DNA from: an uncultured Agathobacter sp.
GTDB lineage: Bacteria; Bacillota; Clostridia; Lachnospirales; Lachnospiraceae
DNA: 37,492 nucleotides
Assembly: GCA_934307695.1 (NCBI GenBank)
Contig: CAKRCS010000018.1
Span: 1-37,492 of the forward strand
Direction of reading: 5' to 3'
The notes below the pieces were generated by a model. That model did no database searches and was not told where the DNA came from. It worked only from the letters and a program-made list of their open reading frames with translations. Position 1 is the stretch's first letter; the number at the start of each line of letters is the position of its first letter. Positions 1 through 7,130 of this stretch are shown here, piece by piece. A program made the translations under genes and the position numbers.

Positions 1-191
1 TGCAAAAGGTACATTGCATCTGTCCACGTATCCGGCGATACATACACACCATGAGCAGCTTGTTCTAATCCTCGTTCTTTTATATAAGAATAAAATACAG
101 GCTTACTAATTCCATTATCTATAACTTGAAAGGTCTGAATTATTCCTCCATATTCATTCAGCAATAAATCTAATTGTTCAAACTGAGTCAT
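1..191 (-). CDS. AbiEi-family antitoxin (type IV TA), N-terminal part; runs off left edge
   Basis: Reading on the minus strand gives about 63 residues beginning MTQFEQLDLLLNEYGG, then a winged-helix-like stretch (VIDNGISKPVFYSYIKERGL) and the GVYVSPDTW segment that is characteristic of the N-terminal DNA-binding domain of AbiEi antitoxins. The family represses its own operon and neutralises an AbiEii nucleotidyltransferase toxin that is normally the next gene; here that partner would lie beyond the window. I chose the ATG at 191 because the AGGAG at 199-204 is about 7 nt from it, whereas the ATG at 197 is too close. A perfect palindrome directly upstream supports autoregulation. The gene abuts a recombinase remnant, so it was probably cargo of a mobile element. 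Family assignment is by pattern recognition; the C-terminal domain is not visible. Confidence 0.72.
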   Translation of the reverse strand, partial: MTQFEQLDLLLNEYGGIIQTFQVIDNGISKPVFYSYIKERGLEQAAHGVYVSPDTWTDAMYLL

Positions 192-201
192 ATACATTCT
201 C

Positions 202-239
202 CTTTCATACTAATATAATAATTCATATTAGTATGAAAG
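202..239 (-). promoter_or_regulatory. Palindromic operator/promoter of the left-edge AbiEi gene
   Basis: Positions 202-216 (CTTTCATACTAATAT) are a perfect inverted complement of 225-239, with an 8-nt spacer. On the minus strand a -35-like TTTACT and a -10-like TATTAT with 17-nt spacing fall across this palindrome, and the palindrome's end touches the ribosome binding site. AbiEi proteins are known to bind inverted repeats in their own promoters, so this is the expected autorepression site. The role is inferred; the symmetry is seen directly. Confidence 0.7.
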
Positions 240-258
240 TAAATAAATTTTAAAAATC

Positions 259-405
259 ATGACAACAATTTGCTTAGGAAAGGATGTGCAGGAACTGTTA
301 GGACACTCAGATGTCAGTACCACCATGAATGTCTATGCACACTCTACAAGAAAAGCCAAGCGGGAATCTGCAAGGTTACTTGATAAAGTGGCAGGCAATG
401 ACTAA
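259..405 (+). pseudogene. Tyrosine recombinase (integrase), C-terminal remnant
   Basis: A 48-codon reading frame ending in TAA at 403-405 encodes ELLGHSDVSTTMNVYAH followed by a basic helix (STRKAKRESARLL). This is the box II region of phage/ICE tyrosine recombinases: the LGH histidine, the T-T-x-x-Y spacing and the nucleophilic tyrosine of NVYAH. The rest of the enzyme (about 330 residues including the first catalytic arginine) is missing; the sequence upstream switches abruptly to the AbiEi operator. It cannot be an active enzyme. It marks the end of a former integrated element, because integrase genes usually sit at an element edge next to the attachment site. Confidence 0.82.
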
Positions 406-412
406 ATAAAAC

Positions 413-463
413 TTTCCCTTATTTCCCTTACGATTATCTCATAAGGGCAAAAATAAGGGAAAA
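413..463. terminator. Inverted repeat downstream of the integrase stub
   Basis: TTTCCCTTATTTCCCTTA at 413-430 pairs with TAAGGGCAAAAATAAGGG at about 442-459 around an 11-nt loop, with minor interruptions. It lies right after the recombinase stop codon. It could be the terminator of the lost element or an arm-binding/attachment region; the repeated CCCTTA units also look like recombinase arm sites. No second att copy is visible in this window. Confidence 0.4.
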
Positions 464-570
464 TACATATCATTTCACTAATGAATGGGCTGAAAATCCT
501 GTAAAATAGGGAAAGTTAGAAAGATATTTCTGCAAACTTGAATTTTCTTAATTCTACAGGCTGGAAGTTA

Positions 571-894
571 TCAGTCTGTTTCATCTTTTTTATATATGTC
601 GCCGTCCCATGCACAATATCCAGCGATATATTCATAATCAGGATATTCTTCTATCTCATATAATTTTCTTCCACTATCAGATGTACAAATTACCACATTT
701 GATATTTTATAATTTTCCAGTTTCGAAGTTTGAGAATATCTTACTCCATTAAGATATATATAATCACCTTTTTCAATTGCCTCATTTTTATAACTTTTAT
801 TGTGTGCAAAATAATATCGACCACAAATAAAAATAACAATAATTGTAAGCAAAATAATAATTAATGCTATTGATTTCTTTTTATTTACTATCAT
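571..894 (-). CDS. Small membrane-anchored protein of unknown function, third gene of the sdpRI operon
   Basis: Encodes 107 residues. Lysines at 5-7 are followed by one hydrophobic helix (about residues 8-25, IALIIILLTIIVIFICG), then about 80 polar residues rich in Tyr, Asp and Glu. This predicts a signal-anchored protein with the C-terminal domain outside the membrane. A late Cys (about 94) and another at 70 could form a disulfide. The start lies 4 nt after the sdpI stop, with a weak AAGAGA binding site inside the sdpI end, so it is almost certainly co-transcribed and possibly translationally coupled. I do not recognise the family. By position it may help SdpI in immunity or envelope sensing, but that is only context. 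Confidence 0.6.
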   Translation of the reverse strand: MIVNKKKSIALIIILLTIIVIFICGRYYFAHNKSYKNEAIEKGDYIYLNGVRYSQTSKLENYKISNVVICTSDSGRKLYEIEEYPDYEYIAGYCAWDGDIYKKDETD

Positions 895-898
895 TCTC

Positions 899-1585
899 TT
901 ATTTCTTTATTTCCTTATCGTACATCCTTTTCGAGTATATGACTGCCACAATCGTTGCCAATATCAAATAGATCAGCATAAAAATTGTGCCGGTCATTCC
1001 GCTTGTATACACGGTTGTGATGATCGTCAATAACCCGGCGACGATAATACATATCGCGGCAAAGCGGTTGCTTTTCTGCCATGTATTGTCGTTGTGCATA
1101 CTCCAGACCGTCCGGAGCCCCACTACTGCATTTCGTTTTGCTTTTGTCATATAGTTTCCTACCACGATAAACATGATGCCGCATAAAATGCAGGAAACCT
1201 TTGCGATATCAATCGTTGCCTGCGAACCGCCGGCGTTTGCCTGTATCCATGAAGAGTAGAGGATAAAATAATGCATAATGCCGAACATCACCGCCTGCGA
1301 AATTCCTACCACGCACAATACTTTTGCGGAAGATCTGGCTTCCATCTGTTCTTTTTCCGTTTCCGCTTTTATTGATTTCTTTTCAAAAAGGCGGATCAGC
1401 AGATGCCAGAATAGCGTAATTAGCAAAATGCTTATCGGGAAAATAAGGCTCTCCGTCTTGCTTCCCCATCTGTCGGTGTTTCCCTCCAGATCATGATGCA
1501 TAGGTATGACATCCGGCATAAATTGCAGAACGATACTTGTGACTACGAGCGGAATCATTGCCGCTACCCACATTAGTTTTTTCAT
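899..1585 (-). CDS. sdpI: SdpI-family immunity-like membrane protein
   Basis: The 228-residue product starts with a DUF1648-type segment (VVTSIVLQFMPDVIPMHHDLEGNTDRWGSK, about 15-45), which is diagnostic for SdpI/YhgE-like membrane proteins, and continues with about six hydrophobic helices. The conserved SdpI C-terminal signature is present near 145-175 (KRNAVVGLRTVWSMHNDNTW). In B. subtilis SdpI protects against the SdpC killing peptide and sequesters the SdpR repressor at the membrane once the toxin is bound. Here it overlaps sdpR by 4 nt (ATGA), so the regulator-immunity pair is intact, but no sdpABC toxin genes occur nearby. It may guard against toxins of other strains or act as an envelope sensor. 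Family assignment is firm; the substrate is unknown. Confidence 0.85.
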   Translation of the reverse strand: MKKLMWVAAMIPLVVTSIVLQFMPDVIPMHHDLEGNTDRWGSKTESLIFPISILLITLFWHLLIRLFEKKSIKAETEKEQMEARSSAKVLCVVGISQAVMFGIMHYFILYSSWIQANAGGSQATIDIAKVSCILCGIMFIVVGNYMTKAKRNAVVGLRTVWSMHNDNTWQKSNRFAAICIIVAGLLTIITTVYTSGMTGTIFMLIYLILATIVAVIYSKRMYDKEIKK

Positions 1586-1851
1586 TGCTTTTTCCCTCCA
1601 AACTGATTAACCCACATAATTAGCTCGTCAAAAACTGTCGTATTGATTTCATAGTAAACATAGTTCTTCTCTTTATATTCAGATACGAGATCCGCGCTCT
1701 TTAGCAGTTTCAAATGATAGGAAAGTGCCGCCGGTGTGATCTGCAATTTTTCCGCGATCTCCCCGGCATTCAACCGTCCGTCCTTTAACATCGTAAGGAT
1801 CTCTCTTCTCTGGCTGTCTGCCAGCACCTTAAAAATATTTGTTTCTCCCAT
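1582..1851 (-). CDS. sdpR: ArsR-type autorepressor SdpR
   Basis: 89 residues, a single winged helix-turn-helix domain of the ArsR superfamily. Visible landmarks are ADSQRREILTML (helix 1), AGEIAEKLQITPAALSYHLKLLKSADLV (recognition helix around 35-55) and the wing YKEKNYVYYEI. There are no metal-binding cysteines, which fits the SdpR branch rather than the metal sensors. The gene overlaps sdpI by 4 nt. A palindromic operator lies only 9 nt upstream of the start codon, immediately after the -10 box, so the protein most likely represses its own operon and is relieved by sequestration to SdpI, as established for B. subtilis. Confidence 0.85.
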   Translation of the reverse strand: MGETNIFKVLADSQRREILTMLKDGRLNAGEIAEKLQITPAALSYHLKLLKSADLVSEYKEKNYVYYEINTTVFDELIMWVNQFGGKKQ

Positions 1852-1860
1852 AGCTTTTAC

Positions 1861-1913
1861 CTATTTAAAATTTTCTTTAAATAGATATTAGCATATATTT
1901 TTATTGCACACAA
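1861..1913 (-). promoter_or_regulatory. sdpR promoter with operator palindrome
   Basis: On the minus strand a -35 TTGTGT (1908-1913), 17-bp spacer and -10 TAATAT (1885-1890) are followed at once by a perfect inverted repeat: CTATTTAAA (1861-1869), a 6-nt spacer, TTTAAATAG (1876-1884). A palindrome overlapping the transcription start is a classic repressor site, and the ArsR-type SdpR encoded next is the obvious ligand. The nearby MITE ends 27 bp upstream of the -35 box. Confidence 0.65.
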
Positions 1914-1939
1914 GAGCTATTTAAGATTTTCGTATAAAG

Positions 1940-2250
1940 ATTAGGGTGTCAAAAGACGGTTCAAAACTTAATGACTGATAAATTGCACAAAGTTGAACCT
2001 TTTTTGTGACTTTGGGAGAAAATTAGTAAATCTTAATCTGCCTGTCAATGCATAGTGTTTTGCTGCCATGGACGGCAGCAAAAGTCTTAACGCCCCATGG
2101 ACGGGGCGTTTAAGGCGTACACGTCCCTCTGATATAACCTAACTCAGGCAGACTTAGATTTTCTTATTTTCGGACATCGGAGCAAAACAAGGTTCAGCTT
2201 TAGGCAATTTACCAATTCTAAAACGTAAAACCGCCTTTTGACACCCTAAT
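1940..2250. mobile_element. MITE-like non-autonomous element, 311 bp, with 22-bp TIRs and 9-bp target duplication
   Basis: The first 22 bp (1940-1961, starting ATTAGGGTGTCAAAAG) and last 22 bp (2229-2250) are inverted complements with one mismatch. Directly outside both ends is the same 9-mer CGTATAAAG (1931-1939 and 2251-2259), the footprint of a transposase-type insertion. No reading frame inside encodes a transposase. The interior folds on itself: two perfect hairpins with a CATGGAC-type loop (GCTGCCATGGACGGCAGC at about 2063-2080 and ACGCCCCATGGACGGGGCGT at 2090-2109), and outer arms such as AATCTGCCTG (about 2034) facing CAGGCAGACT (about 2144). It separates the sdpR promoter from the rsmI terminator. 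It must have been moved by a transposase supplied in trans. Confidence 0.8.
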
Positions 2251-2260
2251 CGTATAAAGT

Positions 2261-2289
2261 AAAAATCAGGCGCTTATAAAAGCGCCTGA
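2261..2289 (-). terminator. Rho-independent terminator of the gmk-to-rsmI operon
   Basis: On the minus strand TCAGGCGCTTTTATAAGCGCCTGA forms a strong stem (TCAGGCGCTT paired with AAGCGCCTGA) followed by TTTTT. The rsmI stop codon lies inside the hairpin. It closes the conserved cluster just before the MITE. Confidence 0.85.
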
Positions 2290-3110
2290 TAAATATCTCT
2301 TTTGCTGACACCGCGGTCTTTTGCCACAAGCTTCATTGCTTCCTTGCGGTCGATGCCCTGCTCCTCGTAGTGTGCCATGTGTTCTTGTATAGACAGGCTT
2401 TCCCAGCTTGCCTGCTCCTCGCGTTTTAGCTCCTCGCGCGAGCGTCCGCAGATGATCAGGACGTACTCGCCGCGCGGCTCGTTTTCTTCACAGTACGACA
2501 GCAGCGCCGAAAACGTGGTCTGCATCTTTGTCTCGTGCTTTTTCGTGAGCTCCTTACAAACGGTGAGCTCGCGGTCTCCGAGTGCTTCAAGAAGCTCTGT
2601 GACCGTTTTTACCAGATGGTGCGGGGCTTCATACAGAATGATCGTGCGTGTCTCGTTCTTTAGTTCTTCAAGAACTGCTGCCCGCTCCTTCTTGTCTCTC
2701 GGCAAAAAGGCTTCAAATGCGAATCGCCGCGTCGGTCTGCCCGACATGGTAAGTGCCGTGATGCAGGCTGCCGCGCCCGGAAGTGAAGTGACCGGAACGC
2801 CTTCCTCGTAGCAGATGCGGACGATATCCTCACCCGGATCGGAGATACCCGGTGTGCCTGCGTCCGTGATAAGGGCGATGTTCTGCCCCTCCTTCAGCCT
2901 GGCAACCAGTTGATATGCCTTGTCGATCTTGTTGAACTCATGGTAGCTGGTCATCGGAGTCTTGATCTCGAAATGATTGAGCAGCTTGATGGAATTTCTG
3001 GTGTCCTCCGCTGCGATCAGATCCACTTCCTTTAAGGTGCGCAGCACGCGGAACGTGATGTCCTCCAGATTTCCGATCGGTGTCGCGCACAGATATAATG
3101 TTCCTGACAT
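2274..3110 (-). CDS. rsmI: 16S rRNA (cytidine1402-2'-O)-methyltransferase RsmI
   Basis: 278 residues; a tetrapyrrole-methylase-fold enzyme that 2'-O-methylates C1402 in the 30S decoding centre using SAM. The family motifs appear in order: LYLCATPIGNLEDITFRVLRTL at the N-terminus, AAEDTRNS, the glycine-rich LITDAGTPGISDPGEDIV, SLPGAAACITALTMSGRP, and FAFEAFLPRDKKER. Length is normal. I start at the ATG at 3110 because AGGAGG lies 5 nt upstream; an in-frame ATG at 3128 has no ribosome binding site. It is the last gene of the cluster, 44 nt after trmN6, matching the B. subtilis yabB-yabC order without the small yazA gene between. Confidence 0.95.
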   Translation of the reverse strand: MSGTLYLCATPIGNLEDITFRVLRTLKEVDLIAAEDTRNSIKLLNHFEIKTPMTSYHEFNKIDKAYQLVARLKEGQNIALITDAGTPGISDPGEDIVRICYEEGVPVTSLPGAAACITALTMSGRPTRRFAFEAFLPRDKKERAAVLEELKNETRTIILYEAPHHLVKTVTELLEALGDRELTVCKELTKKHETKMQTTFSALLSYCEENEPRGEYVLIICGRSREELKREEQASWESLSIQEHMAHYEEQGIDRKEAMKLVAKDRGVSKRDIYQALL

Positions 3111-3154
3111 ATCTTCCTCCTGACTCATACTGCATTTAAAATTAACGATATGTA

Positions 3155-3898
3155 CTAATACCCATAAATATCATATATCTCGTCCGTGTACACGCCCGGC
3201 TCCTTGTATACGATCAGCGGTTTTTCCACGGTAAGGCGGGATCTGCCGCCGCGCAGTCCCTCTATGAGTACCATGTTTGGCTCCTTATCGACAAAGGGGT
3301 ACACCAGCTTCATGCGTTTTGGCTCGATGTGGTACTCGATCATCTTTGAAAATATCTCGGCAAGCCTAAATGGGCGGTGAACCATGTAAAAACGCCCCTG
3401 CGGCTTCAGCAGGCGGGCGCTCTCCCGCAAAATGTCGTCCAGATCGCAGAGGATCTCATGGCGGGCGATCGCTTTTGCATCCTTGGGGTTGGAGATTCCG
3501 TGCTGTCCGATCATGTACGGCGGGTTGGTCGTCACAACCTCAAAGGAAGAGGCACCAAATATACTTGATGCCTCCTTGATGTCGCCTGTTACAATATTGA
3601 TCCGTTCGGTAAGCCCGTTGAGCTTCACGCTGCGCTCTGCCATGTCAGCGCTCTCCGGCTGGATCTCAAGCCCGGTAAAATGCTCTCCTTTTGTCTTTGC
3701 TTCAAGGAGGATTGGGATGATACCGGTTCCCGTTCCAAGATCAAGTACATGCTCCCCCGGCTTAACACTGGCAAATCCGGAGAGGAGTACCGCATCCATT
3801 CCGAAGCAGAAGCGCCCCGGATCCTGAATGATCCGATAGTGATTTCTCTGCAGATCGTCTACCCGCTCATGCGGGAGCACAAGTGCATCCTGTTCCAT
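3155..3898 (-). CDS. trmN6: tRNA1(Val) (adenine37-N6)-methyltransferase-like protein
   Basis: 247 residues of a Rossmann-fold SAM methyltransferase. The SAM loop is VLDLGTGTGIIPILL (about 50-65) and the N6-adenine catalytic motif is VVTTNPPYMIGQ (about 120-130). The NPPY tetrad is typical of enzymes that methylate exocyclic amines, and the N-terminal segment DLQRNHYRIIQDPGRFCFGMDAVLL is the YabB/TrmN6 signature. The start is 16 nt after the ricT stop, and the next gene is rsmI, as in Bacillus. The exact tRNA target in this organism is inferred from the family. Confidence 0.9.
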   Translation of the reverse strand: MEQDALVLPHERVDDLQRNHYRIIQDPGRFCFGMDAVLLSGFASVKPGEHVLDLGTGTGIIPILLEAKTKGEHFTGLEIQPESADMAERSVKLNGLTERINIVTGDIKEASSIFGASSFEVVTTNPPYMIGQHGISNPKDAKAIARHEILCDLDDILRESARLLKPQGRFYMVHRPFRLAEIFSKMIEYHIEPKRMKLVYPFVDKEPNMVLIEGLRGGRSRLTVEKPLIVYKEPGVYTDEIYDIYGY

Positions 3899-3913
3899 CC
3901 AAATTCTCCTGTC

Positions 3914-5026
3914 TTACTGTTTCTCGCCTGCGCCGCCATTGTTGCCGCGCTCGTTGCGATTGTAGCCTCTGCGCTCCCCACGGTTGTTGTCCGCGCCGTT
4001 GCTGCCGCGATCACCGCGGTTATTCTCTGCGCCGTTGTTGCCGCGATCGCCACGCTCCCCGCGGTTGTTATTGCGGTTTCTGCGGTTGCGCTGCGGGCGC
4101 TGTTCTCTCTGTTCCTTCTGCTCCGGCTCGTCGAGGATGTCTTCCTCCTTATCCTCCTCAAGGCCTTCCAGCTCTTTCATCTCTTCCTTGGTCAGCTTGT
4201 AGTCCTTGCGTCTGCGAGTCTTAAAGCGGAGGTCGTCCACCTTGTATTCCTTAAGCTCCTTCTCGTCCCCATTGTCAACGACAACCTTTACCAGCTGGCG
4301 CAGCACGTTCACTCCGGTGACTTCGCCCTTGGTTCCGTCATTGGCGGTAACGTAGTCGCCGATGGATGGCAGGCGGCTGTTTAAATACTCGTAAGTCTCC
4401 TGCTCGTTCTTTAAGCAGCACATCAGTCGACCGCACACACCGGAAATCTTCGTCGGGTTCAGGGAAAGGTTCTGCTCCTTTGCCATCTTGATGGATACCG
4501 GGACAAAATCGGCCAGATAGGTGGCACAGCACAGCGGACGACCGCAGATTCCAACGCCGCCCATCAGCTTTGTCTCATCACGCACGCCGATCTGGCGCAG
4601 CTCGATACGGGTGCGGAACACTGCTGCAAGGTCTTTTACCAGCTCACGGAAATCGACTCTTCCGTCTGCGGTAAAATAGAACAGCAGCTTGTTGTTATCG
4701 AAGGTGTACTCCGCTCCCACCAGCTTCATCTGCAGATCATGCTTTAAGATCTTCTCCTTACAGATCGCAAATGCTTCTTTTTCACGCTCACGGTTCTTCT
4801 CATACACGCGCTCGTCGTCGTCCGTTGCGATACGGATAACCGGCTTAAGTGGCTGGATCACCTTGTCGTCCTCCACTTCCTTCGGCGGGATCAGTACCGT
4901 TCCAAGCTCCACGCCTCTTGCGGTCTCAACGATTACATGCATGCTCATTTCCAGATCCAGATCCGCAGGATCGAAATAATAGATCTTTCCTGCCTGGCGG
5001 AAACGTACTCCAACTACTTTTATCAT
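3914..5026 (-). CDS. ricT: RicT/YaaT (PSP1-domain regulatory iron-sulfur protein) with RGG/Asn-rich tail
   Basis: 370 residues. The PSP1 core fills about 1-270. Two cysteine clusters (GGVGICGRPLCCATYL and SGVCGRLMCCLKNE, about 155-205) match the iron-sulfur ligands of RicT, which in B. subtilis works with RicA and RicF to assist RNase Y-dependent mRNA processing and other developmental switches. RicA and RicF are not in this window. The last 60-70 residues are unusual: an acidic segment (LEGLEEDKEEDILDEPEQKEQREQRPQ) is followed by arginine/asparagine/glycine repeats such as NRGDRGSNGADNNRGERRG. That tail resembles RGG RNA-binding or phase-separating tails. The gene starts 4 nt after the holB stop and is followed by trmN6. 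Confidence 0.92.
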   Translation of the reverse strand: MIKVVGVRFRQAGKIYYFDPADLDLEMSMHVIVETARGVELGTVLIPPKEVEDDKVIQPLKPVIRIATDDDERVYEKNREREKEAFAICKEKILKHDLQMKLVGAEYTFDNNKLLFYFTADGRVDFRELVKDLAAVFRTRIELRQIGVRDETKLMGGVGICGRPLCCATYLADFVPVSIKMAKEQNLSLNPTKISGVCGRLMCCLKNEQETYEYLNSRLPSIGDYVTANDGTKGEVTGVNVLRQLVKVVVDNGDEKELKEYKVDDLRFKTRRRKDYKLTKEEMKELEGLEEDKEEDILDEPEQKEQREQRPQRNRRNRNNNRGERGDRGNNGAENNRGDRGSNGADNNRGERRGYNRNERGNNGGAGEKQ

Positions 5027-5030
5027 ATTA

Positions 5031-6020
5031 TCAATTCTCCTTAATTGTCAGTAACAGCAATTCGATAACAAGGTCAAAATTAACGTTTGCCTGTATGCGC
5101 ACCTTCGCCTTTTCAAGCGCCTCAAGGATTGTCTCAATCCCCTGATAGGATCTTTGTGCTGCCTGATTTTTTATGTCATAGACTTCATCCTTGAAAATGA
5201 GTCCGTTCACATCGCCTGTTGCCTTAAAGTATAACACATCACGGAACCAGACCATCATCAGATCAAAGTAATCCTCGATCTGGAGCTTAAAGTCACTGAT
5301 CTGCCTGACCGCTGAGCCCATCTCGTAAAAATCGATATCCGAGAGGCGCTTCATCAGCTGTACGACCGCGCTCTTTAACTCGTTAAAGTCGTCGGACGAT
5401 ACAAGCTGGATTGCTTTTCCGACATTGCCCTGTGCAAACGCGGTGCATACATCCGCATAGTAATCCGGGATGTGATAGTTCTCCAGCAGAAATCTGCGGA
5501 TCTCCTCGTCCGGAACCGCCTTGATGTCAAGGGTGATGCAGCGTGAACGGATCGTCTGCAGAAACTTATCCGCGTTGGTGGTCAAAAGCAAAATGATTCC
5601 ATACGCCGGCGGCTCCTCAATCGTCTTAAGAAGCGCATTCTGCGCCTGCGGGTTCATCTTCTCCGCCTCGTCCACAATGTAGATCTTGTATTTGCTGCTG
5701 TACGGCTTGATCACAATGTCGTTGTTGAGCTGGTCACGGATGTCATCAACGCCGATGATATTCGGCTTTTCATGCGTGACATAGATGATATCCGGCTGGT
5801 TGCGCCCAACCGCCTGCTTGCAGGAATGGCATTCCATGCAGCCATCCGCTCCGCCCTTTTCACACTGTAATGCCATCGCGAATGCCTCCGCCAGCATCAT
5901 TTTCCCGGACTCCTTCGGTCCGTTGATGATATAGGCATGGGACACTTTATCCATCGTGATCGCATTCTGCAAATGCGCAATGATCTGTTCGTGACCTACG
6001 ATTTGTCCAAATCCCGGCAT
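5031..6020 (-). CDS. holB: DNA polymerase III delta' subunit
   Basis: 329 residues, AAA+ clamp-loader subunit that helps load the beta sliding clamp. Seen are the N-terminal GHEQIIAHLQNAI segment, the zinc-binding cysteines CEKGGADGCMECHSCKQ (about 53-69), the DE-box equivalent VDEAEKMNPQAQNALLKTIEEP and the SRC arginine-finger motif TIRSRCITLDI. The P-loop reads GPKESGKMML, with Met in place of the usual Thr/Ser after Lys, in line with a delta' subunit that does not need ATP hydrolysis. Position between yaaR and ricT is the Bacillus order. It begins 27 nt after yaaR. Confidence 0.95.
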   Translation of the reverse strand: MPGFGQIVGHEQIIAHLQNAITMDKVSHAYIINGPKESGKMMLAEAFAMALQCEKGGADGCMECHSCKQAVGRNQPDIIYVTHEKPNIIGVDDIRDQLNNDIVIKPYSSKYKIYIVDEAEKMNPQAQNALLKTIEEPPAYGIILLLTTNADKFLQTIRSRCITLDIKAVPDEEIRRFLLENYHIPDYYADVCTAFAQGNVGKAIQLVSSDDFNELKSAVVQLMKRLSDIDFYEMGSAVRQISDFKLQIEDYFDLMMVWFRDVLYFKATGDVNGLIFKDEVYDIKNQAAQRSYQGIETILEALEKAKVRIQANVNFDLVIELLLLTIKEN

Positions 6021-6047
6021 AATATACTCCTTCTGCGGCGCAATACT

Positions 6048-6488
6048 CTAGGTTAAAATATCCAGAAGCAATCCCCGGATCTCCCCGATCTTCGCGAGGA
6101 TCGAGATGTGATCCTTCTCATCGCTGACAAGCGCCTGTGCCAGCTCATCGAGATTGCTGTCGATCAGCTTGACGATACCATATACACGGTGGCGGCCTTT
6201 GCGATCAAGGAAGTTCTCACGGGAAAACTTGTGGGAACGGTACACCACCTCGTTCAAAAAGTCCTTGATCAAAGCCCGGTAGTGCTTCATATCGCGGATG
6301 TCCATGTGCTCCGCGATGCGGTTGCCCTGCACGGTGATGTCCTGCATGAGCGCATCCACCTTTGCCTGCAGCTCCGCGTCTGTGATGGCACTGGAGAGTG
6401 TAAATTTGAACGATCCGTCATCCGCTACCGGCTTTTGTGTCTCCGTAACCTGATTGACGGCGCCCACATCACCGACTCTGATTGGCAT
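6048..6488 (-). CDS. yaaR: YaaR-family (DUF327) protein
   Basis: 146 residues. The C-terminal two thirds ([61 protein letters not shown]) is the conserved helical core of the DUF327/YaaR family. The biochemical role is unknown; the family is nearly always next to holB and ricT. The start has AGGAGG 9 nt upstream and overlaps the end of the kinase gene by 20 nt, so the two are tightly coupled. No signal peptide or membrane helix is present. Confidence 0.88.
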   Translation of the reverse strand: MPIRVGDVGAVNQVTETQKPVADDGSFKFTLSSAITDAELQAKVDALMQDITVQGNRIAEHMDIRDMKHYRALIKDFLNEVVYRSHKFSRENFLDRKGRHRVYGIVKLIDSNLDELAQALVSDEKDHISILAKIGEIRGLLLDILT

Positions 6489-7080
6489 CGGCTTCTACCT
6501 CCTGTCTGATGTATGCCTCGACCTTCTCAATGGTATCTGAAAGGCTGGTATTCTCAAAACGTATATCGATATGGTCTGCCTGTAATTTATCCTCGGAAAA
6601 ATCCGCATCGTCCGCAAGAAACCGCCGGCACATCTCCGCATACTTCGGTGTGTCCTGTGTCCGCTCACGCCCGATCGCCCGGATCAGCCGCTCGCCGTCC
6701 TCCACCTCTATATAAATAGGAAGCACCCGCTCCGCTCCAAAATAGTCACGGATTTTTTCATACATGGCAAGTGTCCCGATCAGCAGATAGCTGTTATCTG
6801 CAAGCCGGATCTGTTCGTCGTAAACGGTAAAATACTTCCACACGCCGTACACGGTATTGTAGGCGCGAAGCTCAATGATCCTGCCCTCCGCCTCCAGACG
6901 GCTCACATCCGCCTCCGTGCAGAAAAAATATTCCCTTCCGTTCTCCTCCCCCTCCCGGATCGGGCGGGTCGTATAAGGAATCAGCTTCTTTACAGGTGCC
7001 TTTCCCCGCGCAAAAAGCTCGTTGTAGATTGAATCCTTTCCGGTCGAACTTTTTCCGATCAGACAAAATATCTTTCCCAT
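6469..7080 (-). CDS. Guanylate-kinase-like NMP kinase
   Basis: 203 residues. The P-loop is [14 protein letters not shown] (about 5-18); the GMP-binding region is recognisable as [21 protein letters not shown] (about 38-58), with the TTRP motif that defines guanylate kinases. It is more divergent than a typical Gmk, in particular the region around [14 protein letters not shown] where Gmk has a GNYYGT-type segment, so a specialised or second guanylate kinase is possible. In B. subtilis this position holds thymidylate kinase (tmk), but the TTRP motif argues against Tmk. It is the first gene of the operon, behind a good promoter at 7099-7127, and overlaps yaaR by 20 nt. Confidence 0.78.
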   Translation of the reverse strand: MGKIFCLIGKSSTGKDSIYNELFARGKAPVKKLIPYTTRPIREGEENGREYFFCTEADVSRLEAEGRIIELRAYNTVYGVWKYFTVYDEQIRLADNSYLLIGTLAMYEKIRDYFGAERVLPIYIEVEDGERLIRAIGRERTQDTPKYAEMCRRFLADDADFSEDKLQADHIDIRFENTSLSDTIEKVEAYIRQEVEADANQSR

Positions 7081-7098
7081 AATGTTTGTTATCCTTTT

Positions 7099-7127
7099 AG
7101 TATAATATAGTCGTGAAAAAATGACAA
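7099..7127 (-). promoter_or_regulatory. Promoter of the gmk-like/yaaR/holB/ricT/trmN6/rsmI operon
   Basis: Minus strand: -35 TTGTCA (7122-7127), 17-bp spacer, -10 TATACT (7099-7104). It lies between the decarboxylase stop and the kinase start, so the six downstream genes can be expressed independently of the decarboxylase gene, from which no terminator separates them. Confidence 0.7.
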
Positions 7128-7130
7128 CTT

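Noticed and set aside
1940..2250. Riboswitch or small RNA between sdpR and rsmI
   Set aside because: The terminal inverted repeats and 9-bp target duplication explain the folded structure as a transposable element; no promoter or T-run ties it to either gene.
3680..4384. Long plus-strand frame (234 codons) opposite trmN6 and ricT
   Set aside because: It is the complement of the repetitive Arg/Gly/Asn-coding tail and of conserved genes; the predicted Ala/Val/Leu-rich product is an artefact of that composition.
6469..7080. Thymidylate kinase (tmk), expected by Bacillus synteny
   Set aside because: The protein has the TTRP motif of guanylate kinases and lacks the DRY/DR motif of thymidylate kinases.
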